Shown one piece after another: positions 1 to 10,000 of a stretch of 64,000 nucleotides of DNA. The position numbers and the translations under genes were made by a program. This DNA comes from Ditylenchus dipsaci (Eukaryota; Nematoda; Chromadorea; Rhabditida; Anguinidae). The notes beneath the pieces are model-generated. The model saw only the letters and a list, made by a program, of their open reading frames with translations, was not told the origin of the DNA and did no database searches. Location: NCBI GenBank assembly GCA_004194705.1, contig SADC01000674.1, forward strand, positions 1-64,000. The letters are read 5' to 3'. Position 1 is the first letter of the stretch. Each line of letters begins with the position of its first letter.

Positions 1-30
1 TAGCTCTTGTGATTATATGAAAGAGGTATC

Positions 31-405
31 CAGGGTGGCCATATCGCCCCTTTAAAGGGCGAACGCCCTTTTTGCATATTCCGCCCCTTTTTTATTTTGA
101 AAAAAGGGGCGTATAATTACAAAAAAGACGAAATATTTCACAGTCACTTGTTGGTTTAGTCGTTTTCGTTGTCTACTTTTACTTGTGTATTGTGATTCAC
201 AATTTTTGATAGTAAATTTGATCTGATCTGTTTTATTTAGCTCAGAAAGTCGTGTTTTGCGTTAGTTAGTTTTGCGTGCAAAACTAATAAAAGCGTTGTC
301 TGGAAAAAATTTGCATTACGCCCCTTTTTTGGCACTTTTTTTCCTTATAACGCCCTTTTTTATCATCGCACGCCCCTTTTTCTCGAAAACGATATGGCCA
401 CCCTG
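31..405. mobile_element. hAT-type MITE inserted in the MULE terminal region
   Basis: Perfect 16-bp terminal inverted repeats, CAGGGTGGCCATATCG at the left and its complement at the right, bound a 375-bp non-coding insert. The second copy of the surrounding sequence, at about 59010, reads straight through (gaggtagcg) and so gives the empty site. Here the flanks are gaggtatc and gagggtag, consistent with an 8-bp target duplication of gaggtagc that has since picked up a substitution on one side and an extra G on the other. CAGGG termini with an 8-bp target suggest the hAT superfamily. No transposase lies inside. The longest open frame across it (272-748) continues into the neighbouring repeat array and is not a gene. 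Confidence 0.7.
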
Positions 406-419
406 GAGGGTAGCGTGCT

Positions 420-928
420 TTAAAAAGGGCAAACCTTTTTTCTGCCGGCAAAAAGACTTTTTTGCCGCAAATTTACTTTCTTTCGCCGCGAATTTACTTT
501 TTTTGCCTGAAAAAAAATTTGCCGAAGAAATACTTTTTTTGTCGCCGATTTACTTTTTATTGCCGCATAAATACTTTTTTCAGCAAAAATGCTTTTTCCT
601 AGCTGATAATTTACTTTTTTCTGCAGCAAATAAATTTTCCGCGACTTTACTTTTTTTTGCCGCAACTTTTCTCAATTTTTGTCTTCACTTTTACTTTTTT
701 TCTGCCGCCAAATCACTTTTTTTTGTCGCTAATTTACTTTTTTTCTGAAGCAAATAAATTTTCTCCAATTTAAATTTTTTTTTTGCCGCTAATTTACTTT
801 TTTCTGTCTACAATTTACTTTTTTGTTACTGTAAATTTACTTTTTCATGTCGTATTTTCGAAAAGTAAATAATGTTTATAAAATTCAATTAAATTTCAAA
901 TTATAAACAAAGACTATTTTCTGTACAC
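420..928. repeat. Left MULE terminal repeat made of degenerate TTTACTTTTTTCTGCCGC units
   Basis: Some 20 imperfect units of about 20-28 bp, each a T-rich run followed by tgccgc or tcgc and aa(a)ttt. The same units occur inverted at 6160-6535 and directly at 59036-59400. They generate long phenylalanine-rich open frames (for example 272-748) that are composition artefacts. Arrays of short units at both element ends may be transposase-binding sites (inference). Confidence 0.75.
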
Positions 929-1104
929 ATTGAAAACAAAGCACAAAGTTGTGTTTTTTTTCTGAACTATTAGCATTTTTTTCCAATTACTTTTGAAGTG
1001 CTGATGTCATCTTTTTAGGGAACGACCCTTTTTCTTTCTGCTTTAGTAATATTACTAGAAAGCGCCTATGCGGCAGATGGCGCATTGTTCCATGCTTTCA
1101 AATG

Positions 1105-3060
1105 GTTTGAGACTTGCGCTGGTGGTTTAGGCCCGATATTGGCGGTTGGGTGTGCCCACGCGGTTTGGGCCTCATATTGGTGATTCGAGATTCTTCCTGG
1201 TGGTTTAAGCGCGGTATTGGTGGTTTGTCCTGATATTGGTGGTTTGGGTCCGGTATCGGTGTTATGGGTGAGCCCACGCGGTATGGGCCGTTATTGGGTG
1301 GCTTGGGTTCGATATTGGTGCTCTAGGCCGGTTTTAGTGGTTTGGGCCCGATATCAGTGGTTTGAGCACAGTATCGGTGGTATGGGCCGGTATTGATGGT
1401 TGGGTGTGCCCACGCGGTTTGAGCCCCATATTGGTGGTTCGAGATTCTTCCTGGTGATTTAAGCGTGGTATTGGTGGGTTTGGCCTGATATTGGTGGTTT
1501 GGGCCCGGTTTTGGTGTTTGGGTGTGCCCATGCGGTTCGGTCCTCTTCCTGGTGGTTTGGGCCCAGTATCGGTGCTTTGTCCCGTATTGGTGATTTGGGC
1601 CCGCCATTGGTGGTTTGGGTGAGCCTACTTAGTTAGGTCTTTTTTTAGGACGAAGACACACCACACGTTCGGGTGTGTTCACGTTGTTTGGGCCCATTCT
1701 GGTTGCCTGGGACCGATATTAGTGTTCGGGTGTGTCCACGTGGTTGGGGCCTCATTCTGATGGTCTGTGGCTGATCATGGTGGTTTGGAACCGATATAAG
1801 TGGTTTGGGTGTGCCCATGTGGTTCGGCCCCATTCTGGTGGTTTATGTGTGTCACGTTTTTTGGTCCCTATCCTGGTGCTTCGGGTCTGCCGACGTGGTT
1901 TGAGCTCGATATTCGTGGTTGGGTGTCCCACGTGGTTTGGGACACATCCCATTATGGTTGTCTGGGCCCGATCCTTGTTCTTCGAGTGTGCCACGTAGTT
2001 TGGGACCCATCCCGGTGGTTTTGCGCCGATATTAGTGGTTTGGGTGTGTCCACGTGGTTTGGGCCCCGCTCCTTATTTTTTGGCTCGATATTGGTATTTT
2101 GGGCCGTGTATTGGTGGTTTGGCATCCATATTCGTGATACGGGTGAGCCCACGTGGTTTGGGTCTCGTCCTGTGGTTTTTGAGCCCGAAATTGCTGGTTT
2201 GGGACTGACATTGGTGGTTTTAGCCCAATATCAAGGTTTTGGGTAGTGGTTGGTTCGGTATTGGTGGTTTGGGTGAGCCCACGTTGTTTGAGCCCCATAT
2301 TCGTGGTTTGGGGGAGCCTACGTGGATTGGGCCCCGTCCTGGTGGTTTGAGCCTTTCTGTGGTTCGAGTGAGCCTACGTGGTTTGGGCCCGTTCTGGTGT
2401 TTCATGTATGCCCACGTGGTTAGGGTCCTGCTAGAAAGCGCCTATGCGGCAGATGCCGCATTGTTCCTGCTTTTGTAGGTGGCTTGAGACTTTCGCTGGT
2501 TGTTAAGGACACACGTGACAGTTATGGACCCACGCTGGTACTTTTGGACCGACGCTCGTGGTTTGGGTGTTGACTTTATCTACGCGGTTCGGCTACGTGA
2601 ATGGTAGTCGGGCCCCATTCACGTAGATTGGGCACCCGCTGATAGTTTATTCCATTCATGTGATTCGGATACCCGCTATTAGTTCGCGACTCATCACACC
2701 TGGTTTGAGTCTGCTTACGTGGTTGAGCGCCATATTCCTGGTTTGGGTGGGCCACGTAGTTTGAGCCCGGTCCTGGTGGTTTTGGCCTGATATTCGTGGT
2801 TTAGTACCGATATTGCTGGTTTGAGTGTGCCCGAAATATTTGGGCACCATATTGGTGGTTTGGGATTCTACCTGATGGTTTGGGCCCGGTATTGGTGGTT
2901 TGGGCCCGATATTGGTTGTTTCGGCCCGACATTTGCGGTTTGGGCGCCGATATAGTAGTTTGGCTGTGCCCACGTGGTTTGAGCCCCATTCGGGTGGTCT
3001 AGGCCGGTCCCGGTGGTGTGGGTGTACCCACGTGGTTCGGGCACTATTTCGGTGGCTGGG
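1105..3060. repeat. GTTTGGGCCCGATATTGGTG satellite
   Basis: Degenerate tandem array of about 20-bp units (gtttgggcccgatattggtg). Every second to third unit is replaced by a gtgtgcccacgtggtttg variant. The units drift in sequence from left to right. A conserved 45-bp patch beginning agaaagcgcc occurs at 1060 and again at 2431. Related blocks lie at 9559-9992, 12618-12780 and 59660-62930. Open frames in all phases encode repeats such as NHQYGAQTT; these come from the repeat and are not genes. Confidence 0.85.
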
Positions 3061-3062
3061 TA

Positions 3063-3640
3063 CCCTACCAGGCAACCTACCTACTTCACCAAGGCACCTA
3101 CGTGCCCTACCTGGCCACGTACATACTCTGCCAGAGCACCAACTCACCCTAATGACCACCTACATACCCTATACGGCCACCTACGTACTCCACCTGGCCA
3201 CCTGTGTACCCTACCAGGCCACCTACCTACTACCATGCCACCTACATACCCTTCCAGGCAGCCTACATACTTTACCATGACACCTACAGACCCTATCAGG
3301 CCACTTACCTACCCTACCAGGCCACATACTTACCCTACCAGGCCACCTACCTACTCTACCAGGCCACTCACCTACCCTACCCGGCCACCTACATTCCCTA
3401 CCAGGGCATCTACTCACCCTAATTGCTACCTACATACCCTATACAGCCACCTCCGTGTCCACGCGGCCACCTAGGTACCCTATCAGGCCACTACCTACCC
3501 TACCAGGCCACTTACCTACCCTACCATGCCACTTACCCACCCTAATGTCTACCTAGATACCCTATACAGCCAGCTCCGTATCCCACCCGGCCACCTACCT
3601 ACCGTACCAGGCCACCTACCTTACCAGACCCACCTACTAA
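3063..3640. repeat. 21-bp minisatellite, CAGGCCACCTACCTACCCTAC
   Basis: About 25 units of a 21-bp sequence (taccaggccacctacctacc plus one base) with a few variant units. The array directly abuts the GTTTGGGCCC satellite. The identical junction and array occur at 62925-63490, showing that the two satellites travel as one block. Open frames on both strands (for example the YQATYLP repeats) arise from the 21-bp period, which is a multiple of three. Confidence 0.9.
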
Positions 3641-4258
3641 CCATATTATGAGACTTTCGAGACAAAATAATAATACATGCTACCAACAGTTTTTGAACCA
3701 CTTTGCTTGCCTTGGTCCCCAAGGTAATCCAAAAATGATCCGAAATTGCCTTGGTCCCCCTATGGTTTTTGGTAACTTTCAAGTGGCCATAACTTTTTTT
3801 TGAGATGGACGACCCTAACTTTTGATTTTTTTTTCAGACAGTAAATTGACCACGCTGAATCGAATAGTGCAATCAGATTTTCGATACGATCAGCGGAACA
3901 CCCCTAATCTTTTTTGTGACATACACACAGACAGACAGATCCAGCGCTATAGTAAAGGGGAACTGGCATCAGGAGGATAACTTAAAATGTTATTCTGACA
4001 CATCAGCAATACACTGTGCTCACAATGACTTTTTTAGAGCCAGTCATACAATTGCATTCATAATGTTAGGCCATTTCTCTGATGGCCTAACAATGCAAAA
4101 AGAACTTCTTAGTCTCTTGTAGTAGTTCCAGCTTTCATAGCTTCTACGCAAGTAATTATTGTAAAATGTTCTCAAATCATTTTCACTCATATGTTTGTCA
4201 TAACTGACTGCATATTTATGTGTGCCTTGTATTTGTAGCCATTTGACACCTCTAAGTT
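3641..4258. other. Non-coding MULE interior
   Basis: AT-rich sequence without a convincing gene. The first 330 bases are shared almost base for base with 63500-63835 and include two cttggtcccc motifs. The two copies stop being comparable at 63836, where a MITE has inserted in copy 2. Confidence 0.6.
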
Positions 4259-4525
4259 TCAGTGTAAAAGCTTGTTGATACAGGCTTGGAGGAATAGTTG
4301 GAATTTTTGCTGGATGCTAAAAAAATTATTTGATAATAATCTGATGAGCCTATTATTCACCTGGTACTCAGGCCGAGCTGACCAGTGGTTAATAGTTTTT
4401 GCTATAGAGGTTAAAAACTCTTTTGTTCTCAAACTTAGACGAAATTGGACTTTCTTCAATTCAGCGTTTTTGCTTTCTAACCCATTGTTAGTTGACACAG
4501 AACTGAAAGCTCTCATACCAGCCAC
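4259..4525 (-). pseudogene. MULE transposase fragment, C-terminal part
   Basis: An 88-residue frame contains SSVSTNNGLESKNAELKK and, further on, FLTSIAKTINHWSARPEY. The TNNGLES pattern followed by a basic helix is typical of the C-terminal half of MULE transposases, just after the catalytic domain (family knowledge). The 5' neighbour on the same strand (about 4944-5177, a lysine-rich frame of 77 residues) may be a further piece. In between lies a decayed MITE at 4670-4817. The whole reading is fragmented. It would encode the protein that mobilises the element by binding its terminal repeats, but no functional product is expected. Confidence 0.5.
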
Positions 4526-4669
4526 TAAGTGATGAGTCTAACCATTGTGTGGCAAAATAGTCAACGAATGCAAGTAACTATTCCTTGTGAGCATAACGCT
4601 CTCCCCACTCTATCAGCAATATTTCTGACGCTAAAAGCTTCTAACTTCAATAATTATTTCTGGAATCTA

Positions 4670-4817
4670 CCGTAAAATCCCGAATCCCCCTCTTTAATAA
4701 TACATTCCAATTGTTTTTTTACTAGGATTTTAGAGTTAGGGGCATTGTTGATTTACAATTCAAGATTTCCAGGGGTTGAAATATAATCCTACCGGGGGAT
4801 TAATAGAGCATATACGG
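4670..4817. mobile_element. Decayed CCGTATT-family MITE
   Basis: Ends with atacgg followed by ta and begins after ta with ccgtaaaatcccg. The interior has ccaggggttgaaata and an inverted gggattaatagag, as in other copies of the TA-target family at 13473, 14621 and 24307. It is more diverged than those copies and interrupts the MULE coding remnants. Confidence 0.5.
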
Positions 4818-5588
4818 TATACGCATTCGTTTATTTAAAAAAAAAGATGTTTTTATTTTTCTGTATCTCAAATTTTCGTTAAAAAGTCTGTTGAAATTTT
4901 TATTTCATCCTTTGAAATATTTTCACGCTAAATGCTTTCAATTTCACAAAAAGGGGAATAAAGGCATCTTTTTGTTCAAAAAAGCGCATATGCGTGTAAA
5001 ACCATATTTCTGATATTTGTGCAAAGTGCAAAAGAGTATTTCTTCTTTGTTTACAAAGGCATCAATAAAGTCCAAACAAAAATTGTCAACAGATTGATTT
5101 AACTTATCACTAAGAAAAAAGGCTTTGGTCTTAGTATTTATTGTTTTATGCGAAAAAAATTTCGCCAAAATTTCCAAATAAAATTTTTTTGTCTAAAAGT
5201 TATGAAGAAAACATTGCCATTTCTTGCTAAAATATTACCTTTTTTAAACTCATTTCCATTCGTAGCACACCGGAGCAATGACACTTCACTTAAAAAAATT
5301 TTCTCTCAATCTTCAACTGTTTAGATCTTAATCTTTTCTGTAAATTTGCTATTACGTGCGCATAGCACATAGCGCGCTTTGCTGCTGGCCATACTTTTGA
5401 TCGTAAAACGAGTTTAACTTTTAAATGAAGGTGTAAACTAGTGCTGTAGAGGTTAATGTTGAAATATCAAAATTTACATATTAATGTCATACATTGCAAC
5501 CCATATTGACTCAACTTTTTGTATCGAATAAGCTACATGTTGACGTTTTTTGACTGAGATAGATAAACCTTTGAATTACAGCACTAGT

Positions 5589-5915
5589 TCAAACCAATCT
5601 CATAAAGATTTTACCCAATGTAATTGAAGCAGCACCATCACTTAGGACTGTTTCAGGCCAATAGGAATTATTTTTAATTATGTTGAAAAACGTTTCGAAG
5701 CACCATGTATTTTCCGACGATGCTAATGCAACATAAGTAGGGAAGAACTTTTTCTGGCAGTCAGCAAATCCACATACCTGGATTTTAAAAAGTGAAACCC
5801 GTACAAGCAGAGCAGTCAGTCCCCAGAAATAAATCCATGTTTTTGCTTGTGACACAGATTTTGTTTTAAAACATAAGCTTAAAGTACTAAAAAAACCCAA
5901 ATGTTTTTTATTCAA
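5589..5915 (-). pseudogene. MULE transposase fragment, catalytic domain
   Basis: A 108-residue frame with the segment FADCQKKFFPTYVALASSEN, then WCFETFFNIIKNN and PETVLSDGAASI. This series (small hydrophobic strand, FFP..ALASSE, aromatic-rich helix, P..LSDG) is the characteristic middle of the MULE DDE domain, in which the D of the SDG motif is a catalytic residue. The first catalytic D and the final E are not in this frame. The frame ends in non-coding sequence and is about a quarter of a usual transposase. It belongs with the piece at 4259-4525 as one decayed gene. Confidence 0.6.
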
Positions 5916-6055
5916 CTATTCTAAGTGGGGATATTGAATATTTGGCCAGACTGTGTTATTAAAAGTTCTCTAAAAAATTGCAAAATCATCTTTTCTATAC
6001 GCGCATAAGATGTTTTTACAGCTCTGCCATCCATTAACATTAAAAAAATGTGTAA

Positions 6056-6551
6056 TGTGCACAGAAAATAGTCTTTGTTTATAATTTGAAATTTAATTGA
6101 ATTTTATAAACATTATTTACTTAACGAAAATACGACATGAAAAAGTAAATTTACAGTACAAAAAAGTAAATTGTAGACAGAAAAAAGTGAATTAGCGGCA
6201 TAAAAAAGTAAATTAGCGGCAAAAAAAGTAAATTGGCGAAAAATTTATTTGCGGCAGAAAAAAGTAAATTAGCGACAAAAAAAGTGATTTGGCGGCAGAA
6301 AAAAGTAAAGTGAAGACAAAAATTGAGAAAAGTTGCGGCAAAAAAAAGTAAATTGTCAAAACGCACTTTTGCTGCAGAAAAAAGTAAATTAGCGGCTAAA
6401 AAAAGTGATTTTACGACAAAAAAAAAGTATTTCTGCTGCAAGAAAAAGTTTTTCTACTGCGAAAAAAATTTGCGGCAAGAAAAAGTAAATTTGCGGCAAA
6501 AAAAAGTCTTTTTGCGGCAGAAAAAAGGTTTGCCCCTTTAAAAAGCTCGTA
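6056..6551. repeat. Right MULE terminal repeat
   Basis: Reverse complement of 409-928, with the same array of short units (gcggcaaaaaaaagtaaatt). The outer end, tttgcccctttaaaaagctcg, pairs with tgctttaaaaagggcaaacc at the left end. Lysine-rich open frames here are artefacts of the array. Confidence 0.75.
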
Positions 6552-6654
6552 TTTTCTGAGTTAAATTTTCATTTTTTTCGAGTTAAACAGAGTTTTGAGA
6601 TACGGTGCGTCAAGCAGCGTGGCCGCTAATGCGAGCTAGTCTAACAGTATGTCA

Positions 6655-6803
6655 AACAGTAGGTGTAGGGTATGTTTTATTTTAAGTGTAGGTGTAGGGT
6701 ATGTTTCATTCCAAATGTAGGTGTAGTGTAGAGTATGTTTTGTTTTAGGGTGTTAGTGTAGGTGTAGGGTATGTTTTGTTCTAAGTGTAGGTGTAGGTGT
6801 AGG
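6655..6803. repeat. GTGTAGGTGTAGGGTATGTT minisatellite, interrupted by a transposon
   Basis: Four to five units of about 35 bp (gtgtaggtgtagggtatgtt plus a variable ttatttta(a/g)). The array stops at 6803 and resumes at 13291 (ggtgtagggtatgttt), so the 6.5-kb element between them inserted into it. Confidence 0.8.
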
Positions 6804-7187
6804 CAGTGTTTCCAAAATGAAAATCAAAATCAAAACTTTTTAAAATAAAAATGAAAAATGAAAAAGGAAATGAAAATTTTCATTTTTTACTGAAAATTTC
6901 ATTTTTCATTGAAAATTTTCATTTTCATTCTACCAACTGTACATATTGATTTCATTAATGTCCAATTTTCATTTCCCTTTTTCCTTTTCAGCTCTGAAAC
7001 TACGGACAATACCTCGGTCCGGGATAACATCTCAGGCAATTTTTTAGCTAGAATCTTGGTAGCGAGATCCCGGTTTTAGAATTGTGAAATTTCGGTCTCA
7101 GTACACTAGTATATAAAACTTCTTGGTCTCAAAATCTTGATTATATAGAGAGCGGACAATTGTTAGAAACTAGTTTTCCAGGGTTGG

Positions 7188-7487
7188 CCCGTGTACCAAC
7201 TTGACCAACTGGTCATACACTTGGATAAAAAAAATTTTACGTTTTTGGCTTCCAAAAATTTGTTTTCTGCATTAATTCGAGCATTGTAAAGATGGTTTGA
7301 CAGTAGTGAAATTACGTTTTGATAGTATTTTTACAGTTTTTTTAAATCTTGCAAAACCCGATTTTTTACTGCTGTAAAACCATCTCTAGAACGCTCGAAT
7401 TAGTCAGAAAACAAGTTTTGGAACCCAAAAGCGGGTAAAATTTTTTTGATCCAAGTGGACGACCACTTGGTTTAGTTGGTGAATGGG
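7188..7487. mobile_element. Palindromic MITE of the CCAAGTGGTCGTCCACTTGG family
   Basis: About 300 bp with inverted ends built on ccaagtggacgaccacttgg, which is itself a palindrome. Conserved interior blocks are cattaattcgagca, gatggtttgacagt and their complements. The left end is eroded (tggtcatacacttgg). Better copies are at 9235-9558 and 18915-19320, and a partial one at 12786-13001. Confidence 0.65.
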
Positions 7488-7893
7488 ACATCCATATATT
7501 CAGCGGTCTAATGGTCTAATATATTCAATGGTTTAATATACAACTTGGGTGTGTAGACCCCCTTGGAAAGTACCATCTAGGTACCACTCCCCACCTGTCA
7601 CCTTAAAATCTTTTTGACAAAGTTTGGGTCTACTGGAAAATACGGTGCTTCCGAAATGCCTTGGTCCCCTGTTGTTTTTTCATGATTTGGCCTCGGTACC
7701 CTGTTGATTTTCAGGGATCATTTTGGGATCACCGTGTTCTCCAGTAGAACCCAAAGTTTCAAGCACATTCCTTCAAATTACTTATGCCTTCCAAAGCCAC
7801 CGAGAAAGAAACAAAGCACATTGGACCGCACAACTTTATTTCAACATCAACATACGGGTTACCAACAACTCAATAAATTTTATAACGCTTGCG

Positions 7894-8242
7894 CTAGCCC
7901 CCTCCTTTGCGAGCTTTTTTTGGCTTGGGCGGCAGGATCACTCCATCATACTTCTGCTGGAACCATTTCACTGCCTCGTCTTTGCCACAACGATGAGATG
8001 CACCCTGGAAATGAGAGCCATATATACAGCTCACGATTCGTCTAATCAAAAGAATTGCATACCACACGACCCTGAGCTCTGCGACGCTTAGCAACCCAGC
8101 GATCAGCACGGTCAAGCACCACGTAGAAGTCCATTCCAAAGATCCCGATTGAGGGGTTGTACTTGATTCCCAAATCGATGTGCTCCGGAATATCCACCAT
8201 ATTGAAGCTTGCATGACACTTGACCCAACAGAAGCTATACAC
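7894..8242 (-). pseudogene. Ribosomal protein L11 (eL/uL5 family, RPL11) 3' fragment
   Basis: Two exons on the minus strand, 8242-8063 and 8004-7894, are separated by a 58-nt GT..AG intron. They encode about 96 residues including [56 protein letters not shown] and a stop. This matches the last half of cytosolic ribosomal protein L11, which sits in the central protuberance of the 60S subunit and binds 5S rRNA. The AKRRRA.GR segment is like nematode L11. An aataaa lies just downstream (minus strand, about 7833). The first half of the protein is absent: upstream of 8242 there is an acceptor-like ttttctag and then a low-complexity array. It is therefore a captured 3' gene end inside the 6804-13290 element, not a working copy. 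Confidence 0.8.
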
Positions 8243-8284
8243 CTAGAAAAGTTATAAAACAAATGAGGGCTGTACCGAAAAGGT

Positions 8285-8530
8285 AAAGAAATATTTGGTA
8301 AAAAGCACATTTGGTAAAAAAAACTTTTTGGTAAAAAAAAAATTTCGTAAAAGCACATTTGGTAAAATTTTTTTTGGTAAAAGCATATTTGGTAAAATTT
8401 CTTTTGGTAAAGGAATATTTGGTAAAATTTTTTTTCGTAAAAGCATATTTGGTAAAATTTCTTTTGGTAAAGGAATATTTGGTAAAATTTTTTTTCGTAA
8501 AAGCATATTTGGTAAAATTTCTTTTAGTAA
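8285..8530. repeat. 60-bp tandem repeat based on TTTGGTAAAA
   Basis: Two nearly exact 60-bp units (about 8390-8449 and 8450-8509) and degenerate flanking units of tttggtaaaatttcttttgg and tttttcgtaaaagcatattt. The 60-bp period is a multiple of three, so it gives open frames with FGKI repeats on both strands. They are not genes. Confidence 0.85.
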
Positions 8531-8559
8531 GGCACTTTGTAGTCGTTTTTGTGTCAAAG

Positions 8560-9234
8560 ACCTTCTCATTCCAACTTTTTCTCTTTCCATTTCTTTCTCC
8601 TGGTTTCTATAGTATCCTCCCAGTAAAATTTTTCTTAATTATACTCATAGGGGTTATAGTCTTGGTAGTGATACCATTAGTCGTCTTTATCAGCTCTCAG
8701 TGCCCAGGTGGTCCAATCCTGATGTAAATGCACTGGCACCCATATTAAAAAACTAAACCAAACCCAAACCTAAAAAAAAATTCTTTTAAAATGACCCATT
8801 TTTTAACTTGAAATTACGTGGGGAATTAGGTTTGTTAGGACCAAAATCAATATTTCACCCACAAAAACCCAAAACGTGTGGTGGTTACCTCCTGGTCAGG
8901 TGGATGTCCACCTGGATGGCCTACAAAATTAAAATTTAATGAGTACGAAAAATAAACCATTTTTTCTAACTTAAAATTGTGCGAGGAATTGGTTTGTTAA
9001 GTCCGAAAGTGCGATTTTACCTACTCAACCCCGAACCTGGGGTGGCTACTACCTGGACAGATTGATATCAAGGTGACTCCAGAGTAGGGGCATATTCACT
9101 TAAATGACATGAAAAGTCGAACGCTTGCTTTTTATATCTTTCATTATGGTAAAAAAAGGTATGCGCTCAGGTGGATTCGAACCAGCGACCTAAATCAACC
9201 CTTAGAATTACTAAAACCCCATCAAACCAAACCA
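8560..9234. other. Intergenic part of the composite element
   Basis: No gene seen. It contains a twice-repeated motif of the type gtggttacctcctggtcagg (about 8880 and 9050). It also has, on the minus strand near 9165-9200, a tRNA T-arm-like stretch (ctggttcgaatccacc) without a recognisable remainder of a tRNA. Confidence 0.5.
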
Positions 9235-9558
9235 AAAGTGACCAAACCAAGTGGTCGTCCACTTGGATCAAAAATTCTTTTTTCACGTTTTCGGGTTCCA
9301 AAACATTTTTTCTGCACTAATTCGAGCATCCTGAACATGGTTTGACAGTGGTAAAATCACGTTTTACCGAGAAATTTTTGAGTTTTTACTAACGATTGAT
9401 TTTGATAAATCAACAATTAGCAATAACTTAAAATTTTCTTGGTAAAACCTGATTTTACCACTGTCAAACCATCTTCAGCATACTCGAATCAGTGCAGAAA
9501 ATTGTTTTGAAACCCGAAAACGTGAAAAAAAAAATTGATCCAAGTGGACGACCACTTG
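9235..9558. mobile_element. Palindromic MITE of the CCAAGTGGTCGTCCACTTGG family
   Basis: Ends are accaagtggtcgtccacttgg-like at 9241 and its complement at 9540-9558. Interior inverted blocks are gacagtggtaaaatcacgtt / aacctgattttaccactgtc. The right end runs directly into the GTTTGGGCCC satellite at the same base (gcgctggtggtttagg) at which that block begins in the MULE, so the MITE marks a recombination or insertion boundary. Confidence 0.7.
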
Positions 9559-9992
9559 CGCTGGTGGTTTAGGCCCGATATTGGCGGTTTGGGTGTGCCC
9601 ACGCGGTTGGGCCTCATATTGGTGATTCGAGATTCTTCCTGGTGGTTTAAGCGCGGTATTGGTGGGTTTGGCCTGATATTGGTGGTTTGGGTCCGTATCG
9701 GTGTTATGGGTGAGCCCACGCGGTATGGGCCGTTATTGTTGGCTTGGGCTCGATATTGGTGCTCTAGGCCCGGTTTTAGTGGTTTGGCCCGATATCAGTG
9801 GTTTGAGCACAGTATCGGTGGTATGGGCGGTATTGATGGTTTGGGTGTGCCCACGCGGTTTGAGCCCATATTGGTGGTTCGAGATTCTTCCTGGTGATTA
9901 AGCGTGGTATTGGTGGGTTTGGCCTGATATTGGTGGTTTGGGCCGGTTTGGTGGTTTGGGTGTGCCCATGCGGTTCGGGCCTCTTCCTGGTG
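9559..9992. repeat. GTTTGGGCCC satellite fragment (left part)
   Basis: Collinear with 1105-1560 and 59668-60115, with single-base indels. It is interrupted at 10000 by the hAT element and resumes at 12610-12780, in register with the MULE copies. Confidence 0.85.
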
Positions 9993-10000
9993 GTTTGGGC

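Larger units (their letters stand above)
409..6551 (-). mobile_element. Mutator-like (MULE) DNA transposon remnant, copy 1
   Basis: About 0.5 kb inverted repeats (409-928 and 6056-6551) face each other. The inner edge is clear because 841-926 reappears reverse-complemented at 6058-6140. Between them lie a satellite block, a 21-bp minisatellite and, on the minus strand, fragments matching the MULE transposase catalytic region (5589-5915) and a TNNGLES-type C-terminal segment (4259-4525). The coding part is broken by frameshifts and by a small MITE (4670-4817), so this copy is dead. A direct second copy starts near 59024, and even the flank at 1-30 matches 58994-59023. The true outer ends, or a larger duplicated unit, may therefore extend beyond the repeats described here. 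MULE identity is inferred from motifs seen by eye. Confidence 0.6.

Noticed and set aside
272..748. 158-residue open frame rich in phenylalanine
   Set aside because: It crosses the end of a MITE and then reads T-rich terminal repeat units; no domain, no splice signals.
1323..2298. Several frames encoding NHQYGAQTT-type repeats, and similar ones at 59618-61436
   Set aside because: They follow the GTTTGGGCCC satellite period in every phase and on both strands.
3013..3474. Threonine/proline/tyrosine repeat frames, also at 62818-63329
   Set aside because: Created by a 21-bp minisatellite, open on both strands because the period is a multiple of three.
8252..8727. FGKI/LPNI repeat proteins on both strands
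   Set aside because: 60-bp tandem DNA repeat; no start context or conservation.
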